Positions 42,373 to 51,003 of a DNA stretch of 64,000 nt are shown here, piece after piece; position 1 is the first letter of the stretch; each line of letters starts with the position of its first letter. This DNA comes from Paenibacillus polysaccharolyticus. Its GTDB lineage: Bacteria > Bacillota > Bacilli > Paenibacillales > Paenibacillaceae. The stretch is from assembly GCF_900102085.1 (NCBI RefSeq), contig NZ_FMVM01000022.1, forward strand, positions 1 to 64,000. The letters run 5' to 3'. The translations under genes were made by a program, and so were the position numbers. The notes beneath the pieces were generated by a model. It saw only the letters and a program-made list of their open reading frames with translations, made no database searches and had not been told where the DNA came from.

Positions 42373-44190
42373 TTGGTTCGCTGGCTTACATCATCACTGC
42401 AACGAAAACTATCCGTGGTTGTCACAGCTTCGATGATTGTGCCACTTGTAGCGCTTGGACTATTTGCTTTCCTGTTCGCCTCACGCATTACGGAGGAAAA
42501 AACGAAGCTGTCCGGGATGGACACGTTGAAACAAGTGGAAGCGAATCTTCGTTATATGCTCCAGGATGCGGAGAATTTATCGATTTTCCTCATTGGAGAA
42601 CGGGATATTCAGCAATATCTAAGCCGCGACGAGGATCATGAAGCCGATCGCTTGGATATTGTGGGCCGAATGACCAATCTGGCCGCATCCAAAAAGTACA
42701 TTGCGAACATTGCCATTTATCCTGGACGCTTTGATGCTGCGTTGTCCACGGCCACTTGGTATGAACCGGATGGAGGTAGTCTGTTTTCCCCATCTCTCCC
42801 TAGTGGAAACGCGGATAAAAGGTGGACGGGTGTATATCCCGTTCGCAATTATTCTGGAATTCAAAACGTCATTACGTTGATCAGGCCAATTCGCAGCATC
42901 CACAATTATCGTCCCATCGGCTGGCTTAGCATCAGTTTAAATGAAAATGCGATCTCTAAAGGATGGCCGGCGTTTGGACTGGGTAGAGGGGAAGGTAGCC
43001 TTGAACTGATTGGCAACACAGGAGAGGTTCTGTCCTCCATGGATAAATCCCGGCTTGGGCTACATGTATCTGATCTCGAACCGGGACTGATTACGCGCAT
43101 TCAGAAGGGGCATAGTGGGACGACTACGTATGGTGAGGAAGAAAGAAAACGTACGGTCCTTTATTACCCTGAGGAACTGACGGGGTGGACGCTGGTTGGT
43201 ATGGTTCCTTACGAGCAATACCGTTCAGAGAATAGTTACATTATCATTTTGACAGCAATTGCGGTTGCCTTGTCAGCGTTAATCAGCGGTGGCTTGGTCT
43301 GGTTCACGGTTCGCAGGGTTACGGGGCCGCTGATTGTATTAACCAGACATTTGTCTCGAGTTGACCCGAAGCGTCCCTTACCGTTATTTCGAGCAGAAAG
43401 TGATGACGAGATTGGCAAGCTTGGGGAAAGTTATAATCTGCTTGGTGCACATATTGAATCGCTTAAGGAAGAGATCATTCGTGGGGAAGCTCGCAAAAAA
43501 GAAGCAGATCTGCGTGTACTCCAGGCTCAGATTAATCCTCATTTTCTGTATAACACGCTCTCCTCCATTCATTGGATCGCGCTGATGTCCAAAGAAAACC
43601 GGATCGCGGATATGGTAGAGGGACTAAGTGATTTTCTACGAATCAGTTTGAATAAGGGACAGGATTACTGCCCGGTTGCCCAGGAGATTGCGCATATCCG
43701 TCATTATGTACGGGTACAGTCGATTCGTTTTCCGGATCAATTCGTGCTGCATTATATTGTTGATCCTGCATTGGAGCAACGAATGATGTTAAAGCTTCTG
43801 CTACAGCCACTGGTGGAGAATGCGATGATTCACGGGATTCAACAGGCAGGAAACCAAGGCACGATAACGATTATGATTCAGAAGGATTCCGCGGTTGAGC
43901 GCATGAACATTTTGGTACTGGACGACGGTGCGGGCATGGAACTGGAACAATTGGAGCAATTGCGGGCCAGTATTATCCCCGCGGATGAGAGTAACATGTT
44001 GCCGCAGGGTAGTCATTCCCAAGGGAAGCAACTGGGGCAGTCGTTGTCCGATGGAGGGTATGGTCTCCGTAATGTAAACGAAAGACTGTTTCTTCACTAT
44101 GGGACGGATGCGTTACTTGAAATACACAGCAAAAAGGGTGGGGGCACCCGAATTTCGTTCTCCATTCCAATTCTGGAGGAATCGCCATGA
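42373..44190 (+). CDS. YesM-family sensor histidine kinase (pair 2)
   Basis: A 605-residue kinase: membrane segment about 17-37 (MIVPLVALGLFAFLFASRI), an extracellular Cache-like sensing domain, membrane segment about 290-312, HAMP, the His_kinase motif LQAQINPHFLYNTLSSIHWI and HATPase_c (VENAMIHGI, DDGAGMELEQ, GGYGLRNVNERL). The TTG start at 42373 has AAAGGAGG seven bases upstream. It overlaps the response-regulator gene by four bases. It probably senses a mannoside, directly or through the binding protein. Confidence 0.9.
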   Translation: MVRWLTSSLQRKLSVVVTASMIVPLVALGLFAFLFASRITEEKTKLSGMDTLKQVEANLRYMLQDAENLSIFLIGERDIQQYLSRDEDHEADRLDIVGRMTNLAASKKYIANIAIYPGRFDAALSTATWYEPDGGSLFSPSLPSGNADKRWTGVYPVRNYSGIQNVITLIRPIRSIHNYRPIGWLSISLNENAISKGWPAFGLGRGEGSLELIGNTGEVLSSMDKSRLGLHVSDLEPGLITRIQKGHSGTTTYGEEERKRTVLYYPEELTGWTLVGMVPYEQYRSENSYIIILTAIAVALSALISGGLVWFTVRRVTGPLIVLTRHLSRVDPKRPLPLFRAESDDEIGKLGESYNLLGAHIESLKEEIIRGEARKKEADLRVLQAQINPHFLYNTLSSIHWIALMSKENRIADMVEGLSDFLRISLNKGQDYCPVAQEIAHIRHYVRVQSIRFPDQFVLHYIVDPALEQRMMLKLLLQPLVENAMIHGIQQAGNQGTITIMIQKDSAVERMNILVLDDGAGMELEQLEQLRASIIPADESNMLPQGSHSQGKQLGQSLSDGGYGLRNVNERLFLHYGTDALLEIHSKKGGGTRISFSIPILEESP

Positions 44191-45788
44191 GATTATTGAT
44201 TGTGGACGACGAAGTCATCATTCGCACAGGGCTCGCGAGTGTGATCGCCTGGCATGAACTTGGCATTGTGATTCTTCCGCCAGCTGCTTCTGCCGAGGAG
44301 GCTTTAACTCGACTAGCGGAGGAACGCCCGCATATTTTGATGACCGATATTCGAATGAACGGCAAGTCGGGGCTGGAGCTAGCGGAAGAAGCACAGCATC
44401 TGCTTCCGGAGCTGGAGGTCATTATTTTATCGGGTTACGATGATTTCTCTTACGCCCAGCAAGCGATCCGTAATGGAGTCACAGACTATCTCTTGAAAAC
44501 GAGCAAACCGGAAGAGATCATCAAAACGGTGCTGCAGGCCAAAGGAAGAATTACAGAACGATGGGCAGAGAAGTCCCGTGAGGGACAATTGTTACGTGAG
44601 AACCGGGAGAGGAAGTTTGCCAGATGGGTGATCGAAGGTCATACGAATTCGGGGAGTTGTCCATCCTTTCTCGCATTTGATGAGGAACATGCGCTCCCCG
44701 TTCAATCCATAGAGCAAGTTAGTGGCGACAAACGGCCTGTGAGCAGGCAAGTTGTTGTGATTGAGGCAGAGGGTTGGGGCCGCTCTTCCGATGCGCTGCT
44801 CCGGTTTGCAGTGCAGAATATGATTGAAGAAGTGCTCCCAGGAACGATTGCTCAGGTTGACAAACAATATATTGTCTGTGTTCTACCTGTGGCTTCCGAA
44901 AATGAAGTAAGCGTATACAGGATCAAGGAAGGCATAGATCGTATGGAGGCATGGTTGAAATGTTCACTTCGCGCTGTGCTTGGTGAACCTGTTAACCACT
45001 CTTCTGAATTGCACCGTAGTTATCAAACGGCGTTGTTAGCTTTACAGTACCGTGGACTGCTGCATACCAAAGTGTGGCGATATCAAGAGGTTAACGGCAG
45101 GCGAGGTGGCAAAACGGTGTTGACACATGAGGAGGAGACTACCCTCGGTACGTTGCTCATGGACAATGATCCAGTCACACTTACAACATGGATACGTGAA
45201 CTGATTACGAGGTTGATTGCAGAACCTGATGTCACACCAGGATCATATGTAGCTTGTCTACATTCGGTAATCATTGCAGGACACCGCTGGCTAGCGCGAA
45301 CACTTCAAGCGATTGGAAGGGAACAACCCTCCAGGCTTGAGCCATGGACCCCTGAAACCGACAAGAAACCGGCAGAGATCGGGGATGAATTGTTCCACCA
45401 TTTATATGATGTGATGCAGGCATATCACAGTCGTATGGGACAAGGGCAGGCCGCACATGTGCAGAAAGCGATAGGTTATATTGAAAATGCACTGGCACAG
45501 GATATTAGCTTGCAGCAGGTGGCCGGACAGGTTCATTTGCATCCAGGACATCTTAGTGAATTGTTTAAAAAAGAAATGGGTGTAACCTTTGGTGACTTTG
45601 TTACAGATATGAGGATCAGGCGGGCAATGGATATGCTCGTTGTGTCTCCGGCAAAGGTCAGTGAAATCGCAGCAATTAGCGGTTATGAGGATGTGAAGTA
45701 TTTCAGCAGACTGTTCAAAAAGCATACAGGCAAAACACCGAGTGAATACCGGGAGCAGGCACTTGCATTTAAATCTTCAGGCAGCTAG
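44187..45788 (+). CDS. YesN-family AraC response regulator (pair 2)
   Basis: A 533-residue regulator. Receiver domain 1-120 with phosphoacceptor D54 (LMTDIRMN); C-terminal AraC domain (GYIENALAQDISLQQVAGQVHLHPGHLSELFKKEMG and SGYEDVKYFSRLFKKHTGKTPSEYR). It lies between its kinase gene and the beta-mannosidase gene and should activate the promoter before 39105, giving positive feedback. Confidence 0.92.
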   Translation: MRLLIVDDEVIIRTGLASVIAWHELGIVILPPAASAEEALTRLAEERPHILMTDIRMNGKSGLELAEEAQHLLPELEVIILSGYDDFSYAQQAIRNGVTDYLLKTSKPEEIIKTVLQAKGRITERWAEKSREGQLLRENRERKFARWVIEGHTNSGSCPSFLAFDEEHALPVQSIEQVSGDKRPVSRQVVVIEAEGWGRSSDALLRFAVQNMIEEVLPGTIAQVDKQYIVCVLPVASENEVSVYRIKEGIDRMEAWLKCSLRAVLGEPVNHSSELHRSYQTALLALQYRGLLHTKVWRYQEVNGRRGGKTVLTHEEETTLGTLLMDNDPVTLTTWIRELITRLIAEPDVTPGSYVACLHSVIIAGHRWLARTLQAIGREQPSRLEPWTPETDKKPAEIGDELFHHLYDVMQAYHSRMGQGQAAHVQKAIGYIENALAQDISLQQVAGQVHLHPGHLSELFKKEMGVTFGDFVTDMRIRRAMDMLVVSPAKVSEIAAISGYEDVKYFSRLFKKHTGKTPSEYREQALAFKSSGS

Positions 45789-45808
45789 ACGGGAGGAGCA
45801 GGAGTACA

Positions 45809-48388
45809 ATGGTCAACGTTTGTCGTACAAGTCAGGATTTATCAGGACAGTGGAAGATACAACATTACGAGGTTGAAGAAAAGCGAGCAATGGATGTTGC
45901 CGCTGCAGCGCTGGATGACCGATTCTGGATCGGGGCAACTGTGCCTGGTGATGTTCATGGGGCACTTGCAGAGCGCGGCATTATAGATCCGATTTATTTT
46001 GGACATAACGATGTCAAGAGTCGCTGGATCGAGCAGAAGGAGTGGTGGTATCGCACCACCTTTAATTTGGACGCGGGTGCATCTTCCGAGGAACGTATTG
46101 AACTTGTGTTTGAAGGCTTGGACACGTTTGCAACGGTATATGTCAATGGACATGAGGTTGGAAAAACCGCTAATATGCTGATGTCTCATACATTGGATGT
46201 GACCCGTCTGGTGCGAAGCGGCTGGAATGCGATTGCGGTACGCTTTGACCCGCTTCATCTTCATCATCGTGAGAAGGAGACGTTTGACTGGTCTTCGTAT
46301 ACGAAAGAACGCCCGTGGCTGCGTAAAGCGGCTATGAATTTTGGCTGGGACTGGGGGCCGCGCATCGTTACGGTAGGGATCTGGGGAGCGGTCCGTCTGG
46401 AGCGAAGCAAGATTGCCAAACTGCAACATGTGTATGCCCGAACCAACGCCGTAAGCAAGGAACAGGCTCAAGTACAAGTCACTGCAGAGGTACAATCTGT
46501 TTTATCTTTGCGTAGCAAGCAAGAACGGACACAGCCAGTTGTGACCACTTGTGATATCCGTCTTCTGGATCAGCAAGGAGAGGTTGTAGCCAGCGCTATT
46601 TCTTTGCCTGTAAAACAGGGGAAAGCAGATGTAACGTTAGATGTGGCTCATCCCTGCTTATGGTGGACTCATGATCTGGGGGAACCCTATCTGTACACAC
46701 TTGAAGTTACGCTGTATGCAGATGATATAGCAGTGGATCGGTACTGTCAGTCATATGGCATACGGACGATTGAGCTAGCTTTGCATAATGAGCAGGGAGA
46801 GAGACGGTTTGCTTTTATCCTGAATGGGGTCAAAATCTACGCCAAGGGAGCAAACTGGATACCTGCCGATCAGCTGATTGGAACGATTCCGAATTCACGT
46901 TACCGCGAGCTTGTGGAACTGTCTGTTGAAGCACATATGAACATGCTGCGTGTGTGGGCAGGCGGCATCTATGAGAAAGAAGTCTTTTACGACGAATGTG
47001 ATCGGCAAGGGGTACTTGTCTGGCAGGATTTTGCCTTTGCCAACGCTTTATTTCCGGATTTCAATCGTGACTTCATGCAAAATGTACAGCAAGAGGTCGA
47101 GAATAACGTACTTCGTTTACGTAACCGGGCTTCGCTGGCGATCTGGTGTGGCAACAATGAAATCGACTGGCTGTATGACATGAAAACGGCTAGTGGTGAT
47201 ATCACAAGTCCGTTCTACGGCGAACAGATTTACCACGAACTGATTCCTGAGGCATTGGAGCGGCTTGATCCGTCCAGGCCGTACTGGCCTTCTTCACCTT
47301 ATGGCGCAGATCATGGACAGGATGCGAATGACCCGGATACCGGAGATCGGCACAACTGGCAAGTGTGGCACGGTTCTGTATACCCGAGGAAACAGGGAGA
47401 AGTACCTGTGCTGGACTATAGCATTGAAGGAGTCACGTTCAAAAATTATAAAAAGGATCAAGCACTGTTCAGCAGTGAATTTGGCATGCATGCTTCAGCT
47501 AATCGGTATACGTTGGAGAAAAATATACCTGCCGGCCAGTTTTACTGGGGGAGTCCCGAAATGGCCTATCGTAATAAGGATACGAATCATCAGAAAGGTA
47601 TTTTGCTGATGGAAGGGTACACGGGCATTCCACGAAATATAGAGGAATACATGGACTTCTCTATGTTGACTCAGGCAGAGGGTCTACGCTATGGCATTGA
47701 ACATTTCAGGCGAATCAATGACCGTAACAGCGGTGCGCTGGTATGGCAGCTGAATGATAGCTGGCCGGGAACAAGCTGGTCGATGATCGATTATGAACTG
47801 CTGCCGAAGGCTTCCTTTTATTATGCCAAAACGTTCTTTCATCCTGTACTATTGTCGCTCGAGCATGAGCCAGGACATTCGCTTAACGTATGGGTAGTTA
47901 ATGATACACAGGATGAAGTGGGAGGACAACTTCGACTGAATGTTTATGGTCTGACTGGAGAGCGACTGTACACTTCAGCATATGGAGTGAAGGTGCCCGC
48001 TCAGTCATCTATGCAGATCACAGCTTTAGAGGAAGCCGAAGTGCTTGGAACCAAACGGGCGGAAGAAGTGATGGTGGAATTGCAAGCCGAAGGGTTTGTT
48101 GCACCCATGAATCGTTACTTTTTGCGTGATCCCAAAGATGTGATGTTACCGCACTCACGGCTCAGCGTTCATGTAAACGAGGAAGAACAATCCGTAACCG
48201 TTAATGCGAGTGTCGCCATTGCACGTATGGTGAAGCTGGAGTTGCCGGTTGGCCGGGTTCGATTCAGTGATAACTATTTTGATCTATTGCCAGGAGAGAG
48301 CCGCACAGTAACGCTACAGCATCCAGAGATGCAAGCTTTACCACTTAAAGAGCTGCGAGTAAGTGCGATGAATGCAAGCGAGGCTTGA
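45809..48388 (+). CDS. GH2 beta-mannosidase
   Basis: An 859-residue cytoplasmic glycoside hydrolase family 2 enzyme that removes terminal beta-mannose from manno-oligosaccharides. Domain order is sugar-binding (about 1-190, with WWYRTTFNL and GLDTFATVYVNG), immunoglobulin-like (about 200-330), TIM barrel and C-terminal sandwich. Acid/base E451 in WCGNNEIDW and nucleophile E557 in FSSEFGMH give the GNNE/SEFG signature that separates beta-mannosidases from galactosidases and glucuronidases. There is no signal peptide. GGGAGGAGCAGGAG precedes the ATG. It is the last gene of the transport-sensing operon. Confidence 0.92.
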   Translation: MVNVCRTSQDLSGQWKIQHYEVEEKRAMDVAAAALDDRFWIGATVPGDVHGALAERGIIDPIYFGHNDVKSRWIEQKEWWYRTTFNLDAGASSEERIELVFEGLDTFATVYVNGHEVGKTANMLMSHTLDVTRLVRSGWNAIAVRFDPLHLHHREKETFDWSSYTKERPWLRKAAMNFGWDWGPRIVTVGIWGAVRLERSKIAKLQHVYARTNAVSKEQAQVQVTAEVQSVLSLRSKQERTQPVVTTCDIRLLDQQGEVVASAISLPVKQGKADVTLDVAHPCLWWTHDLGEPYLYTLEVTLYADDIAVDRYCQSYGIRTIELALHNEQGERRFAFILNGVKIYAKGANWIPADQLIGTIPNSRYRELVELSVEAHMNMLRVWAGGIYEKEVFYDECDRQGVLVWQDFAFANALFPDFNRDFMQNVQQEVENNVLRLRNRASLAIWCGNNEIDWLYDMKTASGDITSPFYGEQIYHELIPEALERLDPSRPYWPSSPYGADHGQDANDPDTGDRHNWQVWHGSVYPRKQGEVPVLDYSIEGVTFKNYKKDQALFSSEFGMHASANRYTLEKNIPAGQFYWGSPEMAYRNKDTNHQKGILLMEGYTGIPRNIEEYMDFSMLTQAEGLRYGIEHFRRINDRNSGALVWQLNDSWPGTSWSMIDYELLPKASFYYAKTFFHPVLLSLEHEPGHSLNVWVVNDTQDEVGGQLRLNVYGLTGERLYTSAYGVKVPAQSSMQITALEEAEVLGTKRAEEVMVELQAEGFVAPMNRYFLRDPKDVMLPHSRLSVHVNEEEQSVTVNASVAIARMVKLELPVGRVRFSDNYFDLLPGESRTVTLQHPEMQALPLKELRVSAMNASEA

Positions 48389-48397
48389 TTTAACCCA

Positions 48398-48426
48398 GAA
48401 AAACCTCCATTGGCGTGGAGGTTTTT
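48398..48426. terminator. Bidirectional terminator between convergent genes
   Basis: AAAAACCTCCA (48398-48408) pairs perfectly with TGGAGGTTTTT (48415-48425). A-run and T-run on opposite sides allow use in both directions. Confidence 0.85.
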
Positions 48427-48494
48427 TAGATTGAACCGAAAAATATATCACGAAAAAAGAAATCCGCTGATGTTGTGTATTCATGGATTCGCAA

Positions 48495-49631
48495 TCAGCG
48501 AAAGGATTCATACCGTTGCTGAAAAGAGGACTCCATGTGCACTTGGCGTGCCAGTTGTTGCTGTACTTTGGAGCCACGAATGACCTGCAGTTGCTGTAGC
48601 ACATCGGAAGATGTGAATTTATTCTGTGCCATCTGCATAAGCAGTTCGGCAAGAACATCGGCATCCTCAAGCGCAGCATTCAAGCCAAATGCTCCTGTAG
48701 GTGTCATCGTATGAGCAGCATCGCCAATGAGTACGACATTATCCTCCGCCCACTTGGAGCTATAACTGCTCTCTACAGACAGTAGCACAAAGTCACTCCA
48801 GTCCTTAATATGCGCAGCGACAGAATCCGCAAGACAGGGGAAAGCTGCTACCAGCTTGCCTACAAAAGGAGCAAAGGGTTGTTCACGCAACTTAGCATAT
48901 CCTCCTTCGGGAATGTTCCATCCAATCTGTACATAACCGTCGTATTGTGAAAATAACGCGAGTTGTTGCCCATCCATACTTGCCATACGAACGGCAGGTT
49001 CCCATCCTGGTGGGGCAGGAATACGAGCCCATAACAGATCGTAGCCGTGTTTGCGAATCTCGGGTGCAAGGCCGGCATGTTTGCGCACCGCCGAATATCT
49101 ACCGTCAGCTCCAATAACGACAGATGCTCTAATGGAGGCAGGAACACCATTTTGACGCACGTTAATGCCAACAACATGACCATCTTTGTCCCGAAGCAAC
49201 CCGGTCATGACTGTATTGAAGCGAACCTGATATAACGGGCTTAGCGCTTCAGTCTGGGCCGTAATCGCTTCGAGGAGATGATCTTGTGGTACGTGAACGC
49301 CAACATGATGCTCCCCTTTGCTTGGATCGGGGTTAATGGTATGGATGATGTTTCCTTCTTCCCAATATTGAATCTGCTCTAGATGCAACAAGCCCTGCTC
49401 TTGAATATGGGAATATAATCCGTGTTTGTTCAAAATAGCTTCGCCATCTGCATTCAGCAGTTCTCCACGGAATGATTTATGCAGATGAGGCTGTCGCTCA
49501 ATGAGTAATGTAGAGATACCTTTCTGGTTAAGCAAATATGAAAGCAAGGCGCCTCCGGGCCCTGCCCCGACAATGCAGACATCCGTGTAGAGTGTATCGT
49601 TTGTCTGAGATTTCATCAATTTCATGTACAT
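48495..49631 (-). CDS. FAD-dependent monooxygenase
   Basis: A 378-residue flavoprotein of the p-hydroxybenzoate hydroxylase/UbiH-like class A group. The Rossmann motif DVCIVGAGPGGALLSYLLNQKG binds FAD at residues 16-37, VVIGADGRYSAVRKHAG is the DG motif and LIGDAAHTMTPTGAFGLNAALEDADVLAELL the GD motif. Such enzymes hydroxylate aromatic or polyketide compounds with NAD(P)H and O2; several inactivate antibiotics. It is divergent from a marR gene that probably controls it. ATG at 49631 or at 49625 may be the start. Confidence 0.87.
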   Translation of the reverse strand: MYMKLMKSQTNDTLYTDVCIVGAGPGGALLSYLLNQKGISTLLIERQPHLHKSFRGELLNADGEAILNKHGLYSHIQEQGLLHLEQIQYWEEGNIIHTINPDPSKGEHHVGVHVPQDHLLEAITAQTEALSPLYQVRFNTVMTGLLRDKDGHVVGINVRQNGVPASIRASVVIGADGRYSAVRKHAGLAPEIRKHGYDLLWARIPAPPGWEPAVRMASMDGQQLALFSQYDGYVQIGWNIPEGGYAKLREQPFAPFVGKLVAAFPCLADSVAAHIKDWSDFVLLSVESSYSSKWAEDNVVLIGDAAHTMTPTGAFGLNAALEDADVLAELLMQMAQNKFTSSDVLQQLQVIRGSKVQQQLARQVHMESSFQQRYESFR

Positions 49632-49726
49632 TATTCCCTTGCTATATAGTAGTGAAAATCTAGTAGTGGACGGAAGTTTACTTTATGATAACAGATTTAT
49701 TTAAATTATTAAGTAACTAAAAGTAA

Positions 49727-49776
49727 CCTATTGGATATACGTTATTATAAACAAAGTGTTCTTTATATACAATAGG
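49727..49776. repeat. 13-bp inverted repeat (12 of 13) between the monooxygenase and marR genes
   Basis: CCTATTGGATATA (49727-49739) and TATATACAATAGG (49764-49776) are inverted copies with one mismatch, 24 bases apart. They lie mid-way in the divergent promoter region and could be paired regulator half-sites or an RNA hairpin. Confidence 0.65.
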
Positions 49777-49857
49777 CCAAATTCAATTTTTTTATCAACA
49801 TAAAGGGACGCAACCATTTTGCTCACTAGGCACTCTTTTTTTTCACAACCAAATGTG

Positions 49858-49891
49858 TGTAAATATGTTACAATATAAGGCAGGTTACAAT
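49858..49891 (+). promoter_or_regulatory. Candidate MarR operator over the marR promoter
   Basis: TGTAA-ATATG-TTACA (49858-49872) is a perfect inverted repeat overlapping the -10-like TACAAT (49869-49874). GTTACAAT recurs at 49884-49891, 17 bases on. The arrangement suggests autorepression. Confidence 0.5.
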
Positions 49892-49911
49892 GAAAGGCAG
49901 GAGGAACGGAT

Positions 49912-50394
49912 ATGAGCCCGAATACGGAGCGAAACTCGCAATTGGCAAACGTTGATCAATTGTTGGAGGCCTTCTTCAGATATAAAAATAAAGTATTGGA
50001 TCAACAGCAAAAGTCAGAAACGAACTGCAAGCTGAATCCAACAAAAAGCCATATATTGGGCATGATTTTACGTGAAAAACGCTGCATGGCAGTTGATGTT
50101 GCGCGTCAGCTTAGTCTGTCCTCTGGAGCTACGACGATTGTACTTAATCAACTTGAAAGCGAAAATTTGATTCAACGTGAACGCAGCGAGGAAGATCGCA
50201 GAATCGTCTGGCTGTCCTTAACGGATGAGGGAGAGCAATTAGCCAGAACGTTGAATGCTAATCGTGGCCGCATGACATGGGAGTTGTTACAAGCGCTTAC
50301 GGAGGAAGAACAGCAATTAATGCTGGGCATGCTCAAAAAAATAGAAATGAAGCTGCTGGAAAATATGAAATCTTTCGAGCAGACCTATCGTTAA
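49912..50394 (+). CDS. MarR family transcriptional regulator
   Basis: A 160-residue winged-helix regulator. The recognition region VARQLSLSSGATTIVLNQLESENLIQRERSEEDRRIVWLSLTDEGEQLA covers helices 2-4 and the wing. GGCAGGAGGAAC precedes the ATG. It is divergent from the FAD monooxygenase gene and most likely represses it until a phenolic or drug-like ligand binds. Confidence 0.9.
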   Translation: MSPNTERNSQLANVDQLLEAFFRYKNKVLDQQQKSETNCKLNPTKSHILGMILREKRCMAVDVARQLSLSSGATTIVLNQLESENLIQRERSEEDRRIVWLSLTDEGEQLARTLNANRGRMTWELLQALTEEEQQLMLGMLKKIEMKLLENMKSFEQTYR

Positions 50395-50409
50395 TGCATA
50401 TGACACCTG

Positions 50410-50473
50410 AAGACGTCAGTCCTCATGCATTCGTACCCGGTACCGGGTATGAATATGTGAAGACTGGCGTTTT
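50410..50473. repeat. 64-base near-perfect hairpin between convergent genes
   Basis: Every base i pairs with base 100883-i across 32 positions except two A-C mismatches; six pairs are G-U. The centre is the perfect palindrome TACCCGGTACCGGGTA (50434-50449). TTTT ends the 3' arm, so it may terminate marR transcription, but the length and lack of a loop are unusual for a terminator. Confidence 0.75.
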
Positions 50474-50495
50474 GCGTGTTATAACAGAGCTATAG

Positions 50496-50795
50496 CTATA
50501 GATGAAAGCGAGATACATGATCGTTCAAGCCTTCCTGTATAAGAATATCTTTCTGCCGACTGCCCATTAAGTCAAAATGAGGGAAGGGCTGTCTTCGGTG
50601 AATATAACGCGGGTCTAACCCGTGTTCACGACACCATTGTTCCAGGCGATGAAGGTCTGCACAGCCCACTTTGGTGACACTGGTTATGCCGGGAAATCTG
50701 GAATCGATCCAGAAATGAGTGAGATAGGCGATTTCACCGCGAGCGACTTGTTCTTTCCAAGCTGCAAGTTCTTGCCGTTTAATCCCAAAAGCCAT
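50496..50795 (-). CDS. yneQ: YneQ family protein
   Basis: A 99-residue cytoplasmic protein starting MAFGIKRQELAAWKEQVARGEIAYLTHFW, which matches the Bacillus YneQ family (function unknown). The conserved ITSVTKVGCADLHRLEQWC segment and a His-rich PHFDLMG end are present. The ATG at 50795 has AAGGAA nine bases upstream; the frame extends further but the family begins at MAFG. It is monocistronic. Confidence 0.82.
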   Translation of the reverse strand: MAFGIKRQELAAWKEQVARGEIAYLTHFWIDSRFPGITSVTKVGCADLHRLEQWCREHGLDPRYIHRRQPFPHFDLMGSRQKDILIQEGLNDHVSRFHL

Positions 50796-51003
50796 AGTTG
50801 AACGTTCCTTTCCGACTGAGTATGTCCTTAACATATTGTACATCTTATATATGAACTCAATCAAAATGTTTCGGCACGATGTGTATCAGCATGATTGAAG
50901 TGGGTAAATGAATATGAAAACTTTGTTATAAACATCAATGCTTTTGTTAAAATAAAGGCATCACGAACGATTCATGACTTATATAGCGGAAAGGGTTGTC
51001 ATC

